Shown: one piece after another, positions 32,148-41,286 of the stretch | Layout of the letters: the number at the start of each line of letters is the position of its first letter | Numbering within the stretch: position 1 is the stretch's first letter | Source of the DNA: UBA1924 sp963976625 | Lineage (GTDB): Bacteria; Planctomycetota; Phycisphaerae; Phycisphaerales; UBA1924 | Direction of reading: 5' to 3' | Assembly (NCBI GenBank): GCA_963976625.1 | Contig: CAXBLA010000012.1 | Location: forward strand, 35,388-99,387 | Length of the DNA: 64,000 nucleotides | Position numbers and translations under genes: made by a program | The notes under the pieces: model-generated | Seen by the model: the letters and a program-made list of their open reading frames with translations, nothing else | Told to the model about the DNA's origin: nothing | Databases searched by the model: none

Positions 32148-33893
32148 TTACTCGGGAAGCTTCGCAAGCTCGGCCTGCACGCGCTCGACGAGTCGCCCGA
32201 CGATGTCGTCGCCGAAGTCAAACGCCAAGCCCGCGGCCTTGAACAACTCTGGCAGCGGCACGGACCCGCCAAGCGAGAGCGACTTCTTGTACGCGGCCAG
32301 CGCAGCCTCTTCGCCCTGCTCCAGGCTGATGAGCCAGATTCCGAGCGCACCGAGCTGGGCGATGCCGTACTCGACATAGTAGAACGGCGAGCCGAACAAG
32401 TGCCCCTGGCGCTGCCAGACGAACTTGCGTTCCTCTTCGAGCCCGGACCAATCGCAGTGATGCCCCTGCGTGCCGAATCGTTTTTCGATCTCGAGCCACT
32501 GCTGGGCGCGTTGCTCTTGGGTGTGCGTCGGGTTCTGGTACACCCAGTGCTGGAAGGCGTCGATCGTCGCGATCCATGGGAGCAGGCTGATTGAACCTTC
32601 GAGCTGCTTGCGCCGGGCGCGGTTGGCGTCGGCTTCGCTGGGGTAGAACGAGTCCCAGTAGGGCATCGTGAGCAGTTCCATCGACATCGACGCGACCTCG
32701 GCGTACTCGATCGGCGAGCTGCGGTACCAGACCAGCGGCTCATCGACACAGAACATCGAGTGGAACGCGTGCCCGGCTTCGTGCACCATCGTCTCGACAT
32801 CGCGGTGCTGATCGGCCGCGTTCATAAAGATGAATGGGATTCGGCTGCGATCACGGAAGTACAGGTACCCGCCCGGCGCCTTGCCCTTGCGCGAATCCAG
32901 ATCGAGCATCGCACCATTGGCGCTGCCCTGTGTGTTCGAGCCATCGCCCATGGTGGCGAACATCTCGGCCAGCTCCGGCGAGAGCTTGTCCATGGCTTGT
33001 TGCGTCTTTGCAACCAAGTCCACCCCGCCCTTGAACGGCTTGAGCGGCTCTTGGCCCTTCGGATCAACGGCCAAGTCCCAGGGACGCAGCGCCTCGAGCC
33101 CCAGCTCGGCCTTGCGTTCTTTGTCGAGCCCGGCGACGAACGGCATCACATGCTTCTCGATCGCGTCGTGAAACGCGAAGCAGGTCTCGGGCGTGTAATC
33201 GAAGCGGTGCTTGGACTTGAACGCGTACTGAACATAGTTGTCGAAGCCAGCGTTGAGCGCCAGCTGGTGACGCTTGGCGATCATCTCGTCGTAGATCCCG
33301 CTGATGCGCTCCTGATCTTCGAGCCTGCGAGCCGCGACAGCCCGCCATGCGGACTCACGCACAGAGCGATCCGAGGACTCGCCGTACTTGCCCATCATGG
33401 GCATGGTTTTCTCTTCGCCATCAAACTCCACGGCCATCTTGCCGCAGATCTTGTCGTACTCCTGATCGAGCTGCGCCAGCTCGGTCTCGATAGCGACATT
33501 TTCCTGGCGGAAGAGATCAACATCCGCCTTGGTATCGCGGAAGAGCACGGTGTGGTGCCCGCCGGTGAGCCCGTACTGCTCGGCGAGGGCCGCGAACTTC
33601 TTGTCGAGCTCGAAGCCGATGGGTTTGACCTTGGGGATCACATTGGTGATAAACGAGGTGTACGCGGCTTGGCGGTCCTCGTTAGAGGTGTCGCAGGTCA
33701 TGTCGATGTAGGTGTTGGCGCCCGATTCGCCCACGGCGGCTTCGAGCTCCGAGCGATCGAGGAGCCACTGCTCGAGCTCTTCCTTCGAGTTCACTTCGCG
33801 GGCGAGCAACGCGTTCATCAGCGGCTCGATATTCTCCCACTTGGTCCCGTCGAGCACGGCGGGGACAAAGCTGGTGGTGGATGCGGTCGTCAT
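32148..33893 (-). CDS. M3-family oligoendopeptidase (PepF-like)
   Basis: M3 peptidases are cytosolic zinc enzymes that degrade oligopeptides. The protein has 581 residues, typical of PepF. The zinc motif HEAGH is at residues 371-375 in VETMVHEAGHAFHSMF, followed by Glu in SIEYAEVASMSMELL, the third ligand. No signal peptide is present. GGAGAT lies upstream of ATG 33893. No neighbour suggests a specialised substrate. Confidence 0.93.
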   Translation of the reverse strand: MTTASTTSFVPAVLDGTKWENIEPLMNALLAREVNSKEELEQWLLDRSELEAAVGESGANTYIDMTCDTSNEDRQAAYTSFITNVIPKVKPIGFELDKKFAALAEQYGLTGGHHTVLFRDTKADVDLFRQENVAIETELAQLDQEYDKICGKMAVEFDGEEKTMPMMGKYGESSDRSVRESAWRAVAARRLEDQERISGIYDEMIAKRHQLALNAGFDNYVQYAFKSKHRFDYTPETCFAFHDAIEKHVMPFVAGLDKERKAELGLEALRPWDLAVDPKGQEPLKPFKGGVDLVAKTQQAMDKLSPELAEMFATMGDGSNTQGSANGAMLDLDSRKGKAPGGYLYFRDRSRIPFIFMNAADQHRDVETMVHEAGHAFHSMFCVDEPLVWYRSSPIEYAEVASMSMELLTMPYWDSFYPSEADANRARRKQLEGSISLLPWIATIDAFQHWVYQNPTHTQEQRAQQWLEIEKRFGTQGHHCDWSGLEEERKFVWQRQGHLFGSPFYYVEYGIAQLGALGIWLISLEQGEEAALAAYKKSLSLGGSVPLPELFKAAGLAFDFGDDIVGRLVERVQAELAKLPE

Positions 33894-33970
33894 GTGGTAT
33901 CTCCTCGTATTTGCCGAAAAAAATAGGCATGGATGTGTTGGATCCTATGCCCGGTGTGTTTTGAGTTCTT

Positions 33971-35254
33971 TCATTTCTCGCCCGCCTGCTCCCGGATAAA
34001 CCCAATCGCCTGCGGCTTGGTCGTGATCCGTCCCTCAAGCTGCTCGTCGTAGACCTCGTCGAGAAGGGCCTTAAACGCGGGCCCGGGGGTCAAGCCGTGC
34101 TCGATCAGGTCGCCGCCCGTGACCAGCGGCTCAGGACACAGCCCGCCGAAGCGGTCAGCGAGTGTTTCGATGTCATGAGCGACCTGCTCGCCCCCAGCGA
34201 GTTCCATTGCTCGATAGATTGATAACGCCCCGCACGCCCACTGCCGGCTCGCCAATCGCTTGCGCCCCGCTTCGCCCAGCGTTCCCCATTGCTGGTCGAA
34301 CGATCGCATGCATTCCAGAATCGCCCGCATCGCGTCGCGATCAGTGTTGGAGAGGTCGAGGGCTTTTCGATAGTGCCGGGTGATCTTTGAAGGGTCATCG
34401 CTGATCGTGTACCCACGCCCGATCGCCAGAGCCGCCAGCGCCAGCGGGTAGGGCATATCGCCGATCTGAAGACTGAGCTCAGCCATCACCCATGAATCAA
34501 ACGGGCGCACATCGCCAAAGATCGCGTCGTCGAGCCCGAGCTCATCGATAAGCGTGCACGCACGATCCCGCGACGAATGCAGCAGCATCTTTCGGCACTC
34601 TTCGCCGATGCGTTCGATCGAGACTCCGGACAAGGATTTCGCGTCCTCACGGATCGCGTCGTGCGTCTTGGGTTCGATCGTCAGGTTGTACTTGGCCGCG
34701 AATCGGACGCCGCGCAGGGCACGAAGATGATCCTCGCGCAACCGATCCCCTGGCTCACCCACGGCCCGCAGGACCCGATTGTGCACATCGGGCAAGCCAT
34801 TGACCAGATCGATAATCCGCTCGGACTCGTTCTCTGCGAACGGATCCATAAAGAGCGCATTGATCGTAAAATCCCGACGCTGTGCGTCTTCTTCGGGCGA
34901 CGAGAACTCGACCGAGTCCGGTCGGCGTGCATCGGAGTACACGCCATCGGAGCGGAAGGTTGCGACCTCGATCGTGCACCCGAAGTCGCGCACCAGCATC
35001 ACGCCGAAGGCTGCGCCGACGGAAGCTGTCTTGCGGAAATAGCCCTTGATCTCGTCGGGCTTGGCGTCCGTCGCGACATCGAAGTCCTTGGGCTCGACCC
35101 CCAACAACAAATCGCGCACGCACCCGCCGGCCAAGAACGCAACATGCCCCTTGGCCCGCAGCCCCTCGATCACACGGATCGCGGCGCGATGTTCAGAAGA
35201 ATGCTCAGTAGAATGCTCTGCTGATTGATCGGATTGGCCGTCGGCTTCGCTCAC
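33971..35254 (-). CDS. CCA-adding enzyme / poly(A) polymerase family nucleotidyltransferase
   Basis: Class II tRNA nucleotidyltransferases and poly(A) polymerases share this fold. The protein has 427 residues and starts with GTG 35254, which overlaps the gpsA stop (GTGA). A Ser/Glu/His-rich start (SAEHSTEHSSEH) precedes AFLAGGCVRDLLLGVEPKDFDVATDA with the GGxVRD and catalytic DxD motifs, then FTINALFMDP and LRAVGEPGDRLREDHLRALRGVRFAAKYNL across residues ~168-197. Which activity it has, CCA addition or poly(A) tailing, cannot be settled by eye, so no symbol is given. Confidence 0.92.
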   Translation of the reverse strand: MSEADGQSDQSAEHSTEHSSEHRAAIRVIEGLRAKGHVAFLAGGCVRDLLLGVEPKDFDVATDAKPDEIKGYFRKTASVGAAFGVMLVRDFGCTIEVATFRSDGVYSDARRPDSVEFSSPEEDAQRRDFTINALFMDPFAENESERIIDLVNGLPDVHNRVLRAVGEPGDRLREDHLRALRGVRFAAKYNLTIEPKTHDAIREDAKSLSGVSIERIGEECRKMLLHSSRDRACTLIDELGLDDAIFGDVRPFDSWVMAELSLQIGDMPYPLALAALAIGRGYTISDDPSKITRHYRKALDLSNTDRDAMRAILECMRSFDQQWGTLGEAGRKRLASRQWACGALSIYRAMELAGGEQVAHDIETLADRFGGLCPEPLVTGGDLIEHGLTPGPAFKALLDEVYDEQLEGRITTKPQAIGFIREQAGEK

Positions 35255-36366
35255 CCCACCTGTTCCTCTCGCAGGTCCCGGCTCATCAGCATCGTGATCG
35301 CATCGACCGGGTCCAGGTGCTCGAACAGCACCGCGTGCACCGCCCGCGTGATCGGCATCTCGATCTTGTACTTCTCTGCTAGATCCATCACGGACTCGGT
35401 CGTCGCTACGCCTTCGACCACGCTCATCGATTCGCGCAGGTATGCATCGAGCTTGGCACCCTTGCCCAGGGCCTCGCCGCAGGATCGGTTGCGTCCCTCG
35501 GGGCTAAAGCAGGTCGTCGCGAGGTCGCCAACCCCCGCGATCCCAAAGAAGGTCTCCGTCTGTGCGCCCATCGCGCTGCCGAGCCGACCGATCTCGGCGA
35601 GCCCACGCGCGAGCAGCGCGCTCTTGGCGTTGTAGCCCGCGCCCAAGCCGTCGATGATCCCCGCGGCGATCGCGATCACATTCTTCGTCGCCCCCGCCAG
35701 CTCAACGCCCAGCAGGTCCGGGTTCGTATAGATCCGCAGCCAGCTCGTCGAGAACAGTTCTTGGATGATCTTGGCGAACCCCGGATGGTCCGAAGCCGCG
35801 GCCATCGTCGCGGGCAGACACAACGCCAGCTCCGTCGCGATCGCCGGGCCCGACATGCACCCCATCGCCCGGGGCTTGGCATCGGGGTCGTCCTTGAGCA
35901 CATCAGCAACAATTTGAGTCGGCCGGAGCAGCGTCCCGTTCTCGATGCCCTTGGCCACCGAGATCACAGCCGCATTGCTGGGCACATGCTCGCGCAAGCG
36001 TTCCCACGCCCCGCGAATAAACTGCACCGGGATCGCGTTGACGATGATGTCCGCGTCCTGGAGGGCTTCGGCATCACTGAGCGCGATCCGCACGCCCTTG
36101 GCGAGCTCGAAGCCGGGCAACCGGTCAGATTTGCGCGTCTGGGCGAGCACGCCGTTCTCTTGCTCGTCGTAGCCCCACATGATCACCTCGCCCCGTGGCC
36201 CGGTGCTCGACGAGTGCGGATCGGGGCTCGTGAGCGCCCCCGCGCACACCAAACCCATCTGCCCGATGCCTAAAACACACACTTTGGGGAGCCCTGCCTG
36301 AATACCATGCGTTTGTTCGGTGTTGATCTTGTGTTCCTTCCCGGGTTGAGAATCTGTATCTGACAT
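35251..36366 (-). CDS. gpsA: NAD(P)H-dependent glycerol-3-phosphate dehydrogenase
   Basis: GpsA reduces dihydroxyacetone phosphate to sn-glycerol 3-phosphate for phospholipid synthesis. The protein has 371 residues from ATG 36366, with an N-terminal extension of about 40 residues before the Rossmann start VCVLGIGQMGLVCAG. SVAKGIENGTLLRP, MSGPAIATELALCLPAT and LAGATKNVIAIAAGIIDGLGAG (residues ~243-265 in outline) are family hallmarks, with the catalytic Lys in the last. A GQMG variant replaces the usual GxWG in the dinucleotide loop. It is coupled to the following nucleotidyltransferase gene. Confidence 0.95.
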   Translation of the reverse strand: MSDTDSQPGKEHKINTEQTHGIQAGLPKVCVLGIGQMGLVCAGALTSPDPHSSSTGPRGEVIMWGYDEQENGVLAQTRKSDRLPGFELAKGVRIALSDAEALQDADIIVNAIPVQFIRGAWERLREHVPSNAAVISVAKGIENGTLLRPTQIVADVLKDDPDAKPRAMGCMSGPAIATELALCLPATMAAASDHPGFAKIIQELFSTSWLRIYTNPDLLGVELAGATKNVIAIAAGIIDGLGAGYNAKSALLARGLAEIGRLGSAMGAQTETFFGIAGVGDLATTCFSPEGRNRSCGEALGKGAKLDAYLRESMSVVEGVATTESVMDLAEKYKIEMPITRAVHAVLFEHLDPVDAITMLMSRDLREEQVG

Positions 36367-36588
36367 CAGCCGTGACTCCAAAGAAGTACAAGAAAGACCT
36401 GAACCCAACCCCCTTGGGGTGCGTATTTTGAGGGCCGTGAATCCTTATTATGCTAAAGGACATCCATCGGAACCTTCCCTATTGTAGAAGCCGACTCCTG
36501 AGCCAACCAGATCGGCTCGATTTCATCCAATCCGAGGCCAGCCGAGCATCCGCCCGGGCCCCGAAACAGACACCAGGGTCTACTCAAT

Positions 36589-38667
36589 ATGAGCGATACA
36601 CATACCCACGACCACGATCACAGCCACCAGCACGGCGTCATCGACTGCTGCTCGCACCACCAGATCATCGACGAGAAGAACGGGTGGATCTTCTTCTACC
36701 TCATCGGCGGCGTCCTCGCCATCGTCTCGTGGGTCGCCCACCTCTCCAACACCACCAACGAGCTCGTCGCGACCATCCCCGCGGTGATCTCCGCACTGCT
36801 CCTCGGTGCCCCGCTCTTCAAAGCCGCGGCTCTTGAGGTCATGCGTCGCCATGTGTCGTCTTCGTCGCTGGCCGCCCTGGCGATCCTCGCGTCGATGGCC
36901 GTGGGCAAGTATGGCACCGCCGCCTTCCTCGCGTTTATCCTCCTTGTCGCTGACCAGGTCGTCTTGAGAACCGCCGACGGGGCCAAGCGAGCGATCGCCG
37001 AGTTGGTCTCCCTTACCCCAGACATCGCACGCGTCGTCATCGACGGCGTCGAAAAAATCGTCGGCGTCCGCGAGGTCGAAGTCGGCCAGACCGTCCGCAT
37101 CCGCCCCGGCGAGAACCTCCCCGTCGACGGCAAGATCACGACCGGCGAATCCACGATCAACCAAGCATCACTCACCGGTGAAGCCATGCCCGTCGAGGTC
37201 CAGCGTGGCTCGGATGTCTACGCGGGTACGACCAACCTCACCGGCGCGATCGACATCACGGTCATGCAGGTGGGTGAAGACACCACCATCGGCAAGGTCT
37301 CGAACCTGATCAGCGAGGCCGAGTCCACCAAGACCCAGCGCCAGCTGCTCATCGAGCAGGTCGCCAAGTTCTATGTCCCCGTCGCACTCTCCGTGGCGGT
37401 CGTCGTGTTCTTCTTTGTCTCGCGCAGCGAAGTCGAAGCCGTGAAAAACACCGCGGCGCTCCGCGCCGTCACCGTGCTCGTCGTCACCTGCCCGACGGCA
37501 CTGCTGCTCTCGTCGCCATCGGCCATGGTCGCCGCGTTTGCAGCCGCCGCTCGATTGGGTGTGATGATCAAGAGCACCGAATACCTCGAAGCGTCGGCCA
37601 ATGTCGACGCCGTCGTGATGGACAAGACCGGCACCCTGACCACCGGACGCTTCGAGGTCTCGCGCCTGGCACCCGCTGAGGGTGTTGAAGGCGCCGAGCT
37701 GCTCAAAGCCGCGGCGTTCGCCGAAGCGAGCTCCAACCACCCCCTCGGGCTCTCGATCCTCCGCACCGCACAGCAAGCACGGATCACCGTCGATACCGAA
37801 GGCCAGTTCGAAGAAATCCATGGCGCAGGCGTCAACGCCAAGACCTCACTCGGCAGCATCTCCGCCGGGCGAGGCACTTGGATCCGCCAGCTGCTCCCAG
37901 CCGCCAGCGAAGACATCAACACTGTCGAGCAACGCATCGAGGGGATGTCGGGCGTGCATGTCATCGCCGACGGCAAGTACCTGGGCGCGGTCGGGCTCGA
38001 AGACAAGATCCGACCCAACTCCAAGGCCGTCGTCGATCGCCTGCGTGAACTCTCCGTCCGCATTGTCGGGATCTACACCGGCGATCGCCTATCGGTCGGC
38101 AAGCGCGTCGGCGCGGTGACCGGGGTCGACACCGTCGAAGCCGAGTGCCTGCCCGAAGAAAAGCACCAGCTGATCACCCAGCTCACCGACGACGGCTACC
38201 GCGTCATGATGGTCGGCGACGGGATCAACGATGGACCAGCACTGGCAGCCGCCGATGTCGGCGTGGCGATGGGGCTCTCGGGCTCGGACATCGCGGCCAA
38301 CTCCGCCGGCGTCGCGCTGATGACCGACGAACTCAACCGCCTGCCCTTCCTCATGGAACTCTCGCGCCGATCACGCCTCATCGTCTCGCAGAACATCATC
38401 GTCTCGATCCTGATGGCGATCATCGGGCTCGTGCTCGCGGCTACCGGCAGCTTCCAGCAGCTCGGGGGCGCCAGCATCGGCGTGGGCTTCGCGGCCTTCT
38501 TCCACTTCCTGCCCGATGTCTTCGTCATCGGCAACTCGTTCAGGCTCTTCCGCTTCGGCGAAGACTTCCTCGAAGCCGAGACCATCGCCAAGGACCAGGC
38601 CGCATCCACCGCCAGCCGCATCCGACGCGAGGCCTCCGTCCGCAACCTGTCGGCCGACCCGGCGTAA
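36589..38667 (+). CDS. Heavy-metal P1B-type ATPase with atypical CPT metal-site motif
   Basis: P1B ATPases export transition metals across the inner membrane. The protein has 692 residues. The N-terminus is His-rich (TH.HDHDHSHQHG, with CC and HH soon after) instead of the usual GMTCxxC domain. Core motifs are intact: TGE at 196-198, the phosphorylated Asp345 in DKTGTLT, NHPLG for the nucleotide, and GDGIND at 543-548. The transmembrane metal site reads Cys301-Pro302-Thr303, where zinc and copper exporters have CPC. The last helices contain FHFLPDVFVIGNSFRL, with a His and Asp that could be ligands. Zinc or cadmium would be a guess; the metal is unassigned. A terminator follows. Confidence 0.9.
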   Translation: MSDTHTHDHDHSHQHGVIDCCSHHQIIDEKNGWIFFYLIGGVLAIVSWVAHLSNTTNELVATIPAVISALLLGAPLFKAAALEVMRRHVSSSSLAALAILASMAVGKYGTAAFLAFILLVADQVVLRTADGAKRAIAELVSLTPDIARVVIDGVEKIVGVREVEVGQTVRIRPGENLPVDGKITTGESTINQASLTGEAMPVEVQRGSDVYAGTTNLTGAIDITVMQVGEDTTIGKVSNLISEAESTKTQRQLLIEQVAKFYVPVALSVAVVVFFFVSRSEVEAVKNTAALRAVTVLVVTCPTALLLSSPSAMVAAFAAAARLGVMIKSTEYLEASANVDAVVMDKTGTLTTGRFEVSRLAPAEGVEGAELLKAAAFAEASSNHPLGLSILRTAQQARITVDTEGQFEEIHGAGVNAKTSLGSISAGRGTWIRQLLPAASEDINTVEQRIEGMSGVHVIADGKYLGAVGLEDKIRPNSKAVVDRLRELSVRIVGIYTGDRLSVGKRVGAVTGVDTVEAECLPEEKHQLITQLTDDGYRVMMVGDGINDGPALAAADVGVAMGLSGSDIAANSAGVALMTDELNRLPFLMELSRRSRLIVSQNIIVSILMAIIGLVLAATGSFQQLGGASIGVGFAAFFHFLPDVFVIGNSFRLFRFGEDFLEAETIAKDQAASTASRIRREASVRNLSADPA

Positions 38668-38691
38668 GCGTTTCAACTCAACCACGAAAAA

Positions 38692-38718
38692 CCCCGACAC
38701 GATCGTCGGGGTTTTTTT
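38692..38718. terminator. Bidirectional intrinsic terminator
   Basis: CCCCGAC (38692-38698) pairs with GTCGGGG (38705-38711). On the plus strand it is followed by TTTTTTT for the ATPase gene; on the minus strand the base of the stem is followed by TTTTT for the convergent acetyltransferase gene. Confidence 0.88.
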
Positions 38719-38741
38719 ATGCCTTTACAGAGTACGATTAC

Positions 38742-39287
38742 TCAATCGCCGATCCACATGCCCATCAGCAGCTCATCGCGGTACTCACCCGTCGGCTGCT
38801 TGATCGACCGCTTCTTACGCCCCTCGTGCTCAAAGCCCGCCCGCTCGTACATGCGCATCGCCACCTCGTTGCCGTCCATGACGGTGAGCTCGAGCTTCTC
38901 GATGCGCTCGATCGCCCGCATGTCGTCGATCGCTCGGCTGAGCATCCACGCCCCGAGCCCGATGCCCTGCCAGCCCGGCAGCACCCCCGTCCCCATCTCG
39001 GCGACATGCGCCAGCTTCACCCGGCTACCAAAGTGGAACGAGGTATTGCCCACGATCTGCCCCGAGCCCGGATCGAACGCGCTGAGCGAATAAAACTTCC
39101 CATCCGCGATCCCGGTGATGTGCTGCTCGTACGCGTCGACCGATCGCATGTCGCCAGGAAAAGTCAGAATGAACGGCGTCGATGCCCCCAGCTCCGTGAG
39201 GTACGCGTGGACCCTCGCCCCGTCGCCTTTCTGCGATGGACGCACCTCCACGCTTCGTCCGTCCTTGAGTGTGATCGTCTCAGCCAT
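38742..39287 (-). CDS. GNAT-family N-acetyltransferase
   Basis: The protein has 181 residues from ATG 39287 (MAETITLKDGRSVEVRPSQ). Acetyl-CoA-binding motif A is visible as VAEMGTGVLPGWQGIGLGAWML, with the R/Q-x-x-G-x-G/A pattern as QGIGLG, followed by RIEKLELTVMDGNEVAMRMYERAGF over residues ~128-152, motif B. This arrangement is found in Rim-like and antibiotic or polyamine acetyltransferases. It overlaps the next gene upstream by 8 bases. The substrate is not known. Confidence 0.88.
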   Translation of the reverse strand: MAETITLKDGRSVEVRPSQKGDGARVHAYLTELGASTPFILTFPGDMRSVDAYEQHITGIADGKFYSLSAFDPGSGQIVGNTSFHFGSRVKLAHVAEMGTGVLPGWQGIGLGAWMLSRAIDDMRAIERIEKLELTVMDGNEVAMRMYERAGFEHEGRKKRSIKQPTGEYRDELLMGMWIGD

Positions 39288-39690
39288 CGTTCGCCCCGCC
39301 ATCCGTGCTCTTTGCATGCGCCCGGCACGCATCGACAAACGCGACCGCACGCCGCAGGTGCGGGATCACGATTGACCCGCCCACGACCAACGCGATATCA
39401 AAGGTCTCGAACAGCTCTTCGTCGCTGGCCCCCGACACGATGCACTGATCGATGTGGTACGCGATGCAGTCGTCACACCGCAGCACCATCGACGCGACGA
39501 GCCCCATCAGCTCCTTCTGCTTCGTGTCGATCGCGCCCGCCTCGTACGCCTTGGTATCGAGCGTAAAGAACCGCTTGGTCGTGGTCGTCCCGCGATCGAG
39601 GATCCGCTCGTTGAGATCGGCCCGGAATGCTTGGAACTCTTCGTATGCTCGATTTGGTGTTCGACTCGTTGATTGCTTTTGGGTGCTCAT
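39280..39690 (-). CDS. Carboxymuconolactone decarboxylase / AhpD-like protein
   Basis: The protein has 136 residues from ATG 39690; a TTG two codons earlier is less likely. It shows the CMD helical core with C72-x-x-C75 and H79 in RCDDCIAYH, the AhpD-type redox site. AhpD proteins reduce peroxiredoxin or lipoyl partners. The next gene upstream encodes a secreted thioredoxin-like protein, which makes a redox role plausible, although the two would be in different compartments. Confidence 0.88.
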   Translation of the reverse strand: MSTQKQSTSRTPNRAYEEFQAFRADLNERILDRGTTTTKRFFTLDTKAYEAGAIDTKQKELMGLVASMVLRCDDCIAYHIDQCIVSGASDEELFETFDIALVVGGSIVIPHLRRAVAFVDACRAHAKSTDGGANDG

Positions 39691-39696
39691 CGCCAA

Positions 39697-41091
39697 TCAT
39701 AGATCGGATTCGATCGCCGATCTGATCAACTCCTCGAATCGCACCCGCTGCTTGGTGTACGCTTCGCCTGTCGCCGGCCCGCTGAAACCCGAGTGCACCG
39801 CCTGGACCTGATTCTGCTCATCGAGGAACACCAGCGTCGGGTACGAGCGGACCCGATCGAGGAACCCGAGCGTCTCGGTGGCCTTGTCCTTGTCATAGAG
39901 CCCCCCGATCAGGATCGGCCAGTCGCTGCCGATATGCTCGTGGTGACGCTTGACCTGCTCGACCGATCGCCCAAAGTCCTCGGTGATCTCAAAGGCCAGC
40001 CCGACGATGGCCAGATCGTCGCCGAAGGATTCTTTGAGCGACACCAGCTCGCGCCCCGCGTCCGAGCAGTTCGGGCACCACGATCCGAAGATCTCGATGA
40101 TCCGCGCCTTGGCCCCGCTGCGATCGAGCACATCGAGCACCCGCGTCGGCGTGCCATCCAGATCCTTAAACACCAGCTCCTCGATCGCTTCGGGGTCCGT
40201 CACCGTCGTCTGCTCGAATGCATCGGGCAGCTGCGCATCGTCATCGCACACGGCCGTCCAAGTCTCATGGTGCCAGTTGCCCGACCAGAAATCGCCGACG
40301 ATCGAGCCGTCGTCTTGCAGCCGAGCATGGAACAAGAACGCGTGCGCTCCGTCGAAGGTGGATAGACGCATCAATCCACGATCAACGCGCCCCGAGAGAA
40401 ACCGATAATCGCCAGTAGTCGTCAAGAATGTACCTGTCGCGAGCTGATTCTCATCCACCGCAAACACACCCACGGCCAGCTCATCAGATGACTCAAAGTC
40501 CACCGACCAACGCCCCTCAAAGCTGTACTGCTCGAGCATTTCGTTGGTATAGCCATCTGGGTGACCGTCGGATGAGGGAATCATCAGTGGGAGCTTGTCG
40601 AATCGCTGCTCGTCTGCAGGTACTGTTGACCAGTCCAGCTGAGTCACCAGTAACGGCAGCTCAACCCATGCTTCACCCCGGCGTTTCTTCCAAAAGCCAG
40701 CCCATGTGGCCTGCGGCTCAAGCCCAAACCCAGTCCATTGATCCCAAGACAACTCCGAATCATACTGAGGAAATGATATCGTTCTTTGAGTATGAGTCCG
40801 ACGAATAAAATGTGACTCATAGCCTTGTTCTTCGTAGTAGCTCGATGTCTCACTCTTTGACGGTTCAGCATCAATGCGTTCTTCCCCATTCACCAGAACC
40901 AAGATCGGCCGACCACTCATGCGTGATACAGACTTGTCGTATCGAAGTTCAGTTTTCATCACAAACGGCAATGGCCCGCCGGGCGTCATGATCTCAACGC
41001 GATACACATAATGGGTATGGAGATCAACTTCACTGCCCAACGACAATGAGGCGAACAGGCAAACAAGCGATACAAGTATGTGCGTTTTCAT
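39697..41091 (-). CDS. Exported thioredoxin-like protein with long N-terminal domain
   Basis: The protein has 464 residues from ATG 41091. It has a signal peptide (MKTHILVSLVCLFASLSLG), about 280 residues of unknown beta-rich domain, then a TlpA/thioredoxin domain. The active site is C339-P-N-C342 in FGSWCPNCSDAG, with GFLDRVRSYPTLVFLDEQNQ further on. The arrangement resembles planctomycete and Bacteroidetes TlpA-like disulfide reductases with a sensor-like N-terminal domain. The N-terminal coding part (40430-41090) is more AT-rich than the surroundings. It is probably the first gene of a three-gene operon with the AhpD-like and GNAT genes. Confidence 0.85.
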   Translation of the reverse strand: MKTHILVSLVCLFASLSLGSEVDLHTHYVYRVEIMTPGGPLPFVMKTELRYDKSVSRMSGRPILVLVNGEERIDAEPSKSETSSYYEEQGYESHFIRRTHTQRTISFPQYDSELSWDQWTGFGLEPQATWAGFWKKRRGEAWVELPLLVTQLDWSTVPADEQRFDKLPLMIPSSDGHPDGYTNEMLEQYSFEGRWSVDFESSDELAVGVFAVDENQLATGTFLTTTGDYRFLSGRVDRGLMRLSTFDGAHAFLFHARLQDDGSIVGDFWSGNWHHETWTAVCDDDAQLPDAFEQTTVTDPEAIEELVFKDLDGTPTRVLDVLDRSGAKARIIEIFGSWCPNCSDAGRELVSLKESFGDDLAIVGLAFEITEDFGRSVEQVKRHHEHIGSDWPILIGGLYDKDKATETLGFLDRVRSYPTLVFLDEQNQVQAVHSGFSGPATGEAYTKQRVRFEELIRSAIESDL

Positions 41092-41212
41092 ATCCCAATG
41101 ATACTCGATACCCCATGCCATCGCGGCATCCCCAAGTAACACTCGTGTAACTGCCGGAGCACATCCCAACACCGATGGCCCAGTCCAACCAAGCTCGATC
41201 CAAATCTATGTA

Positions 41213-41241
41213 TTGACGCACACCACCAAATCAAGTACATT
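41213..41241 (+). promoter_or_regulatory. Probable sigma-70-type promoter of the TPR gene
   Basis: TTGACG (41213-41218) and TACATT (41236-41241) are separated by 17 bases. Transcription would start near 41248, giving a 39-base leader before ATG 41287 but almost none before the ATG at 41257, which supports 41287 as the start. Confidence 0.6.
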
Positions 41242-41286
41242 CGAGCGTAACTCATAATGCACATCAACGAACGCCAAAGAGCACCC

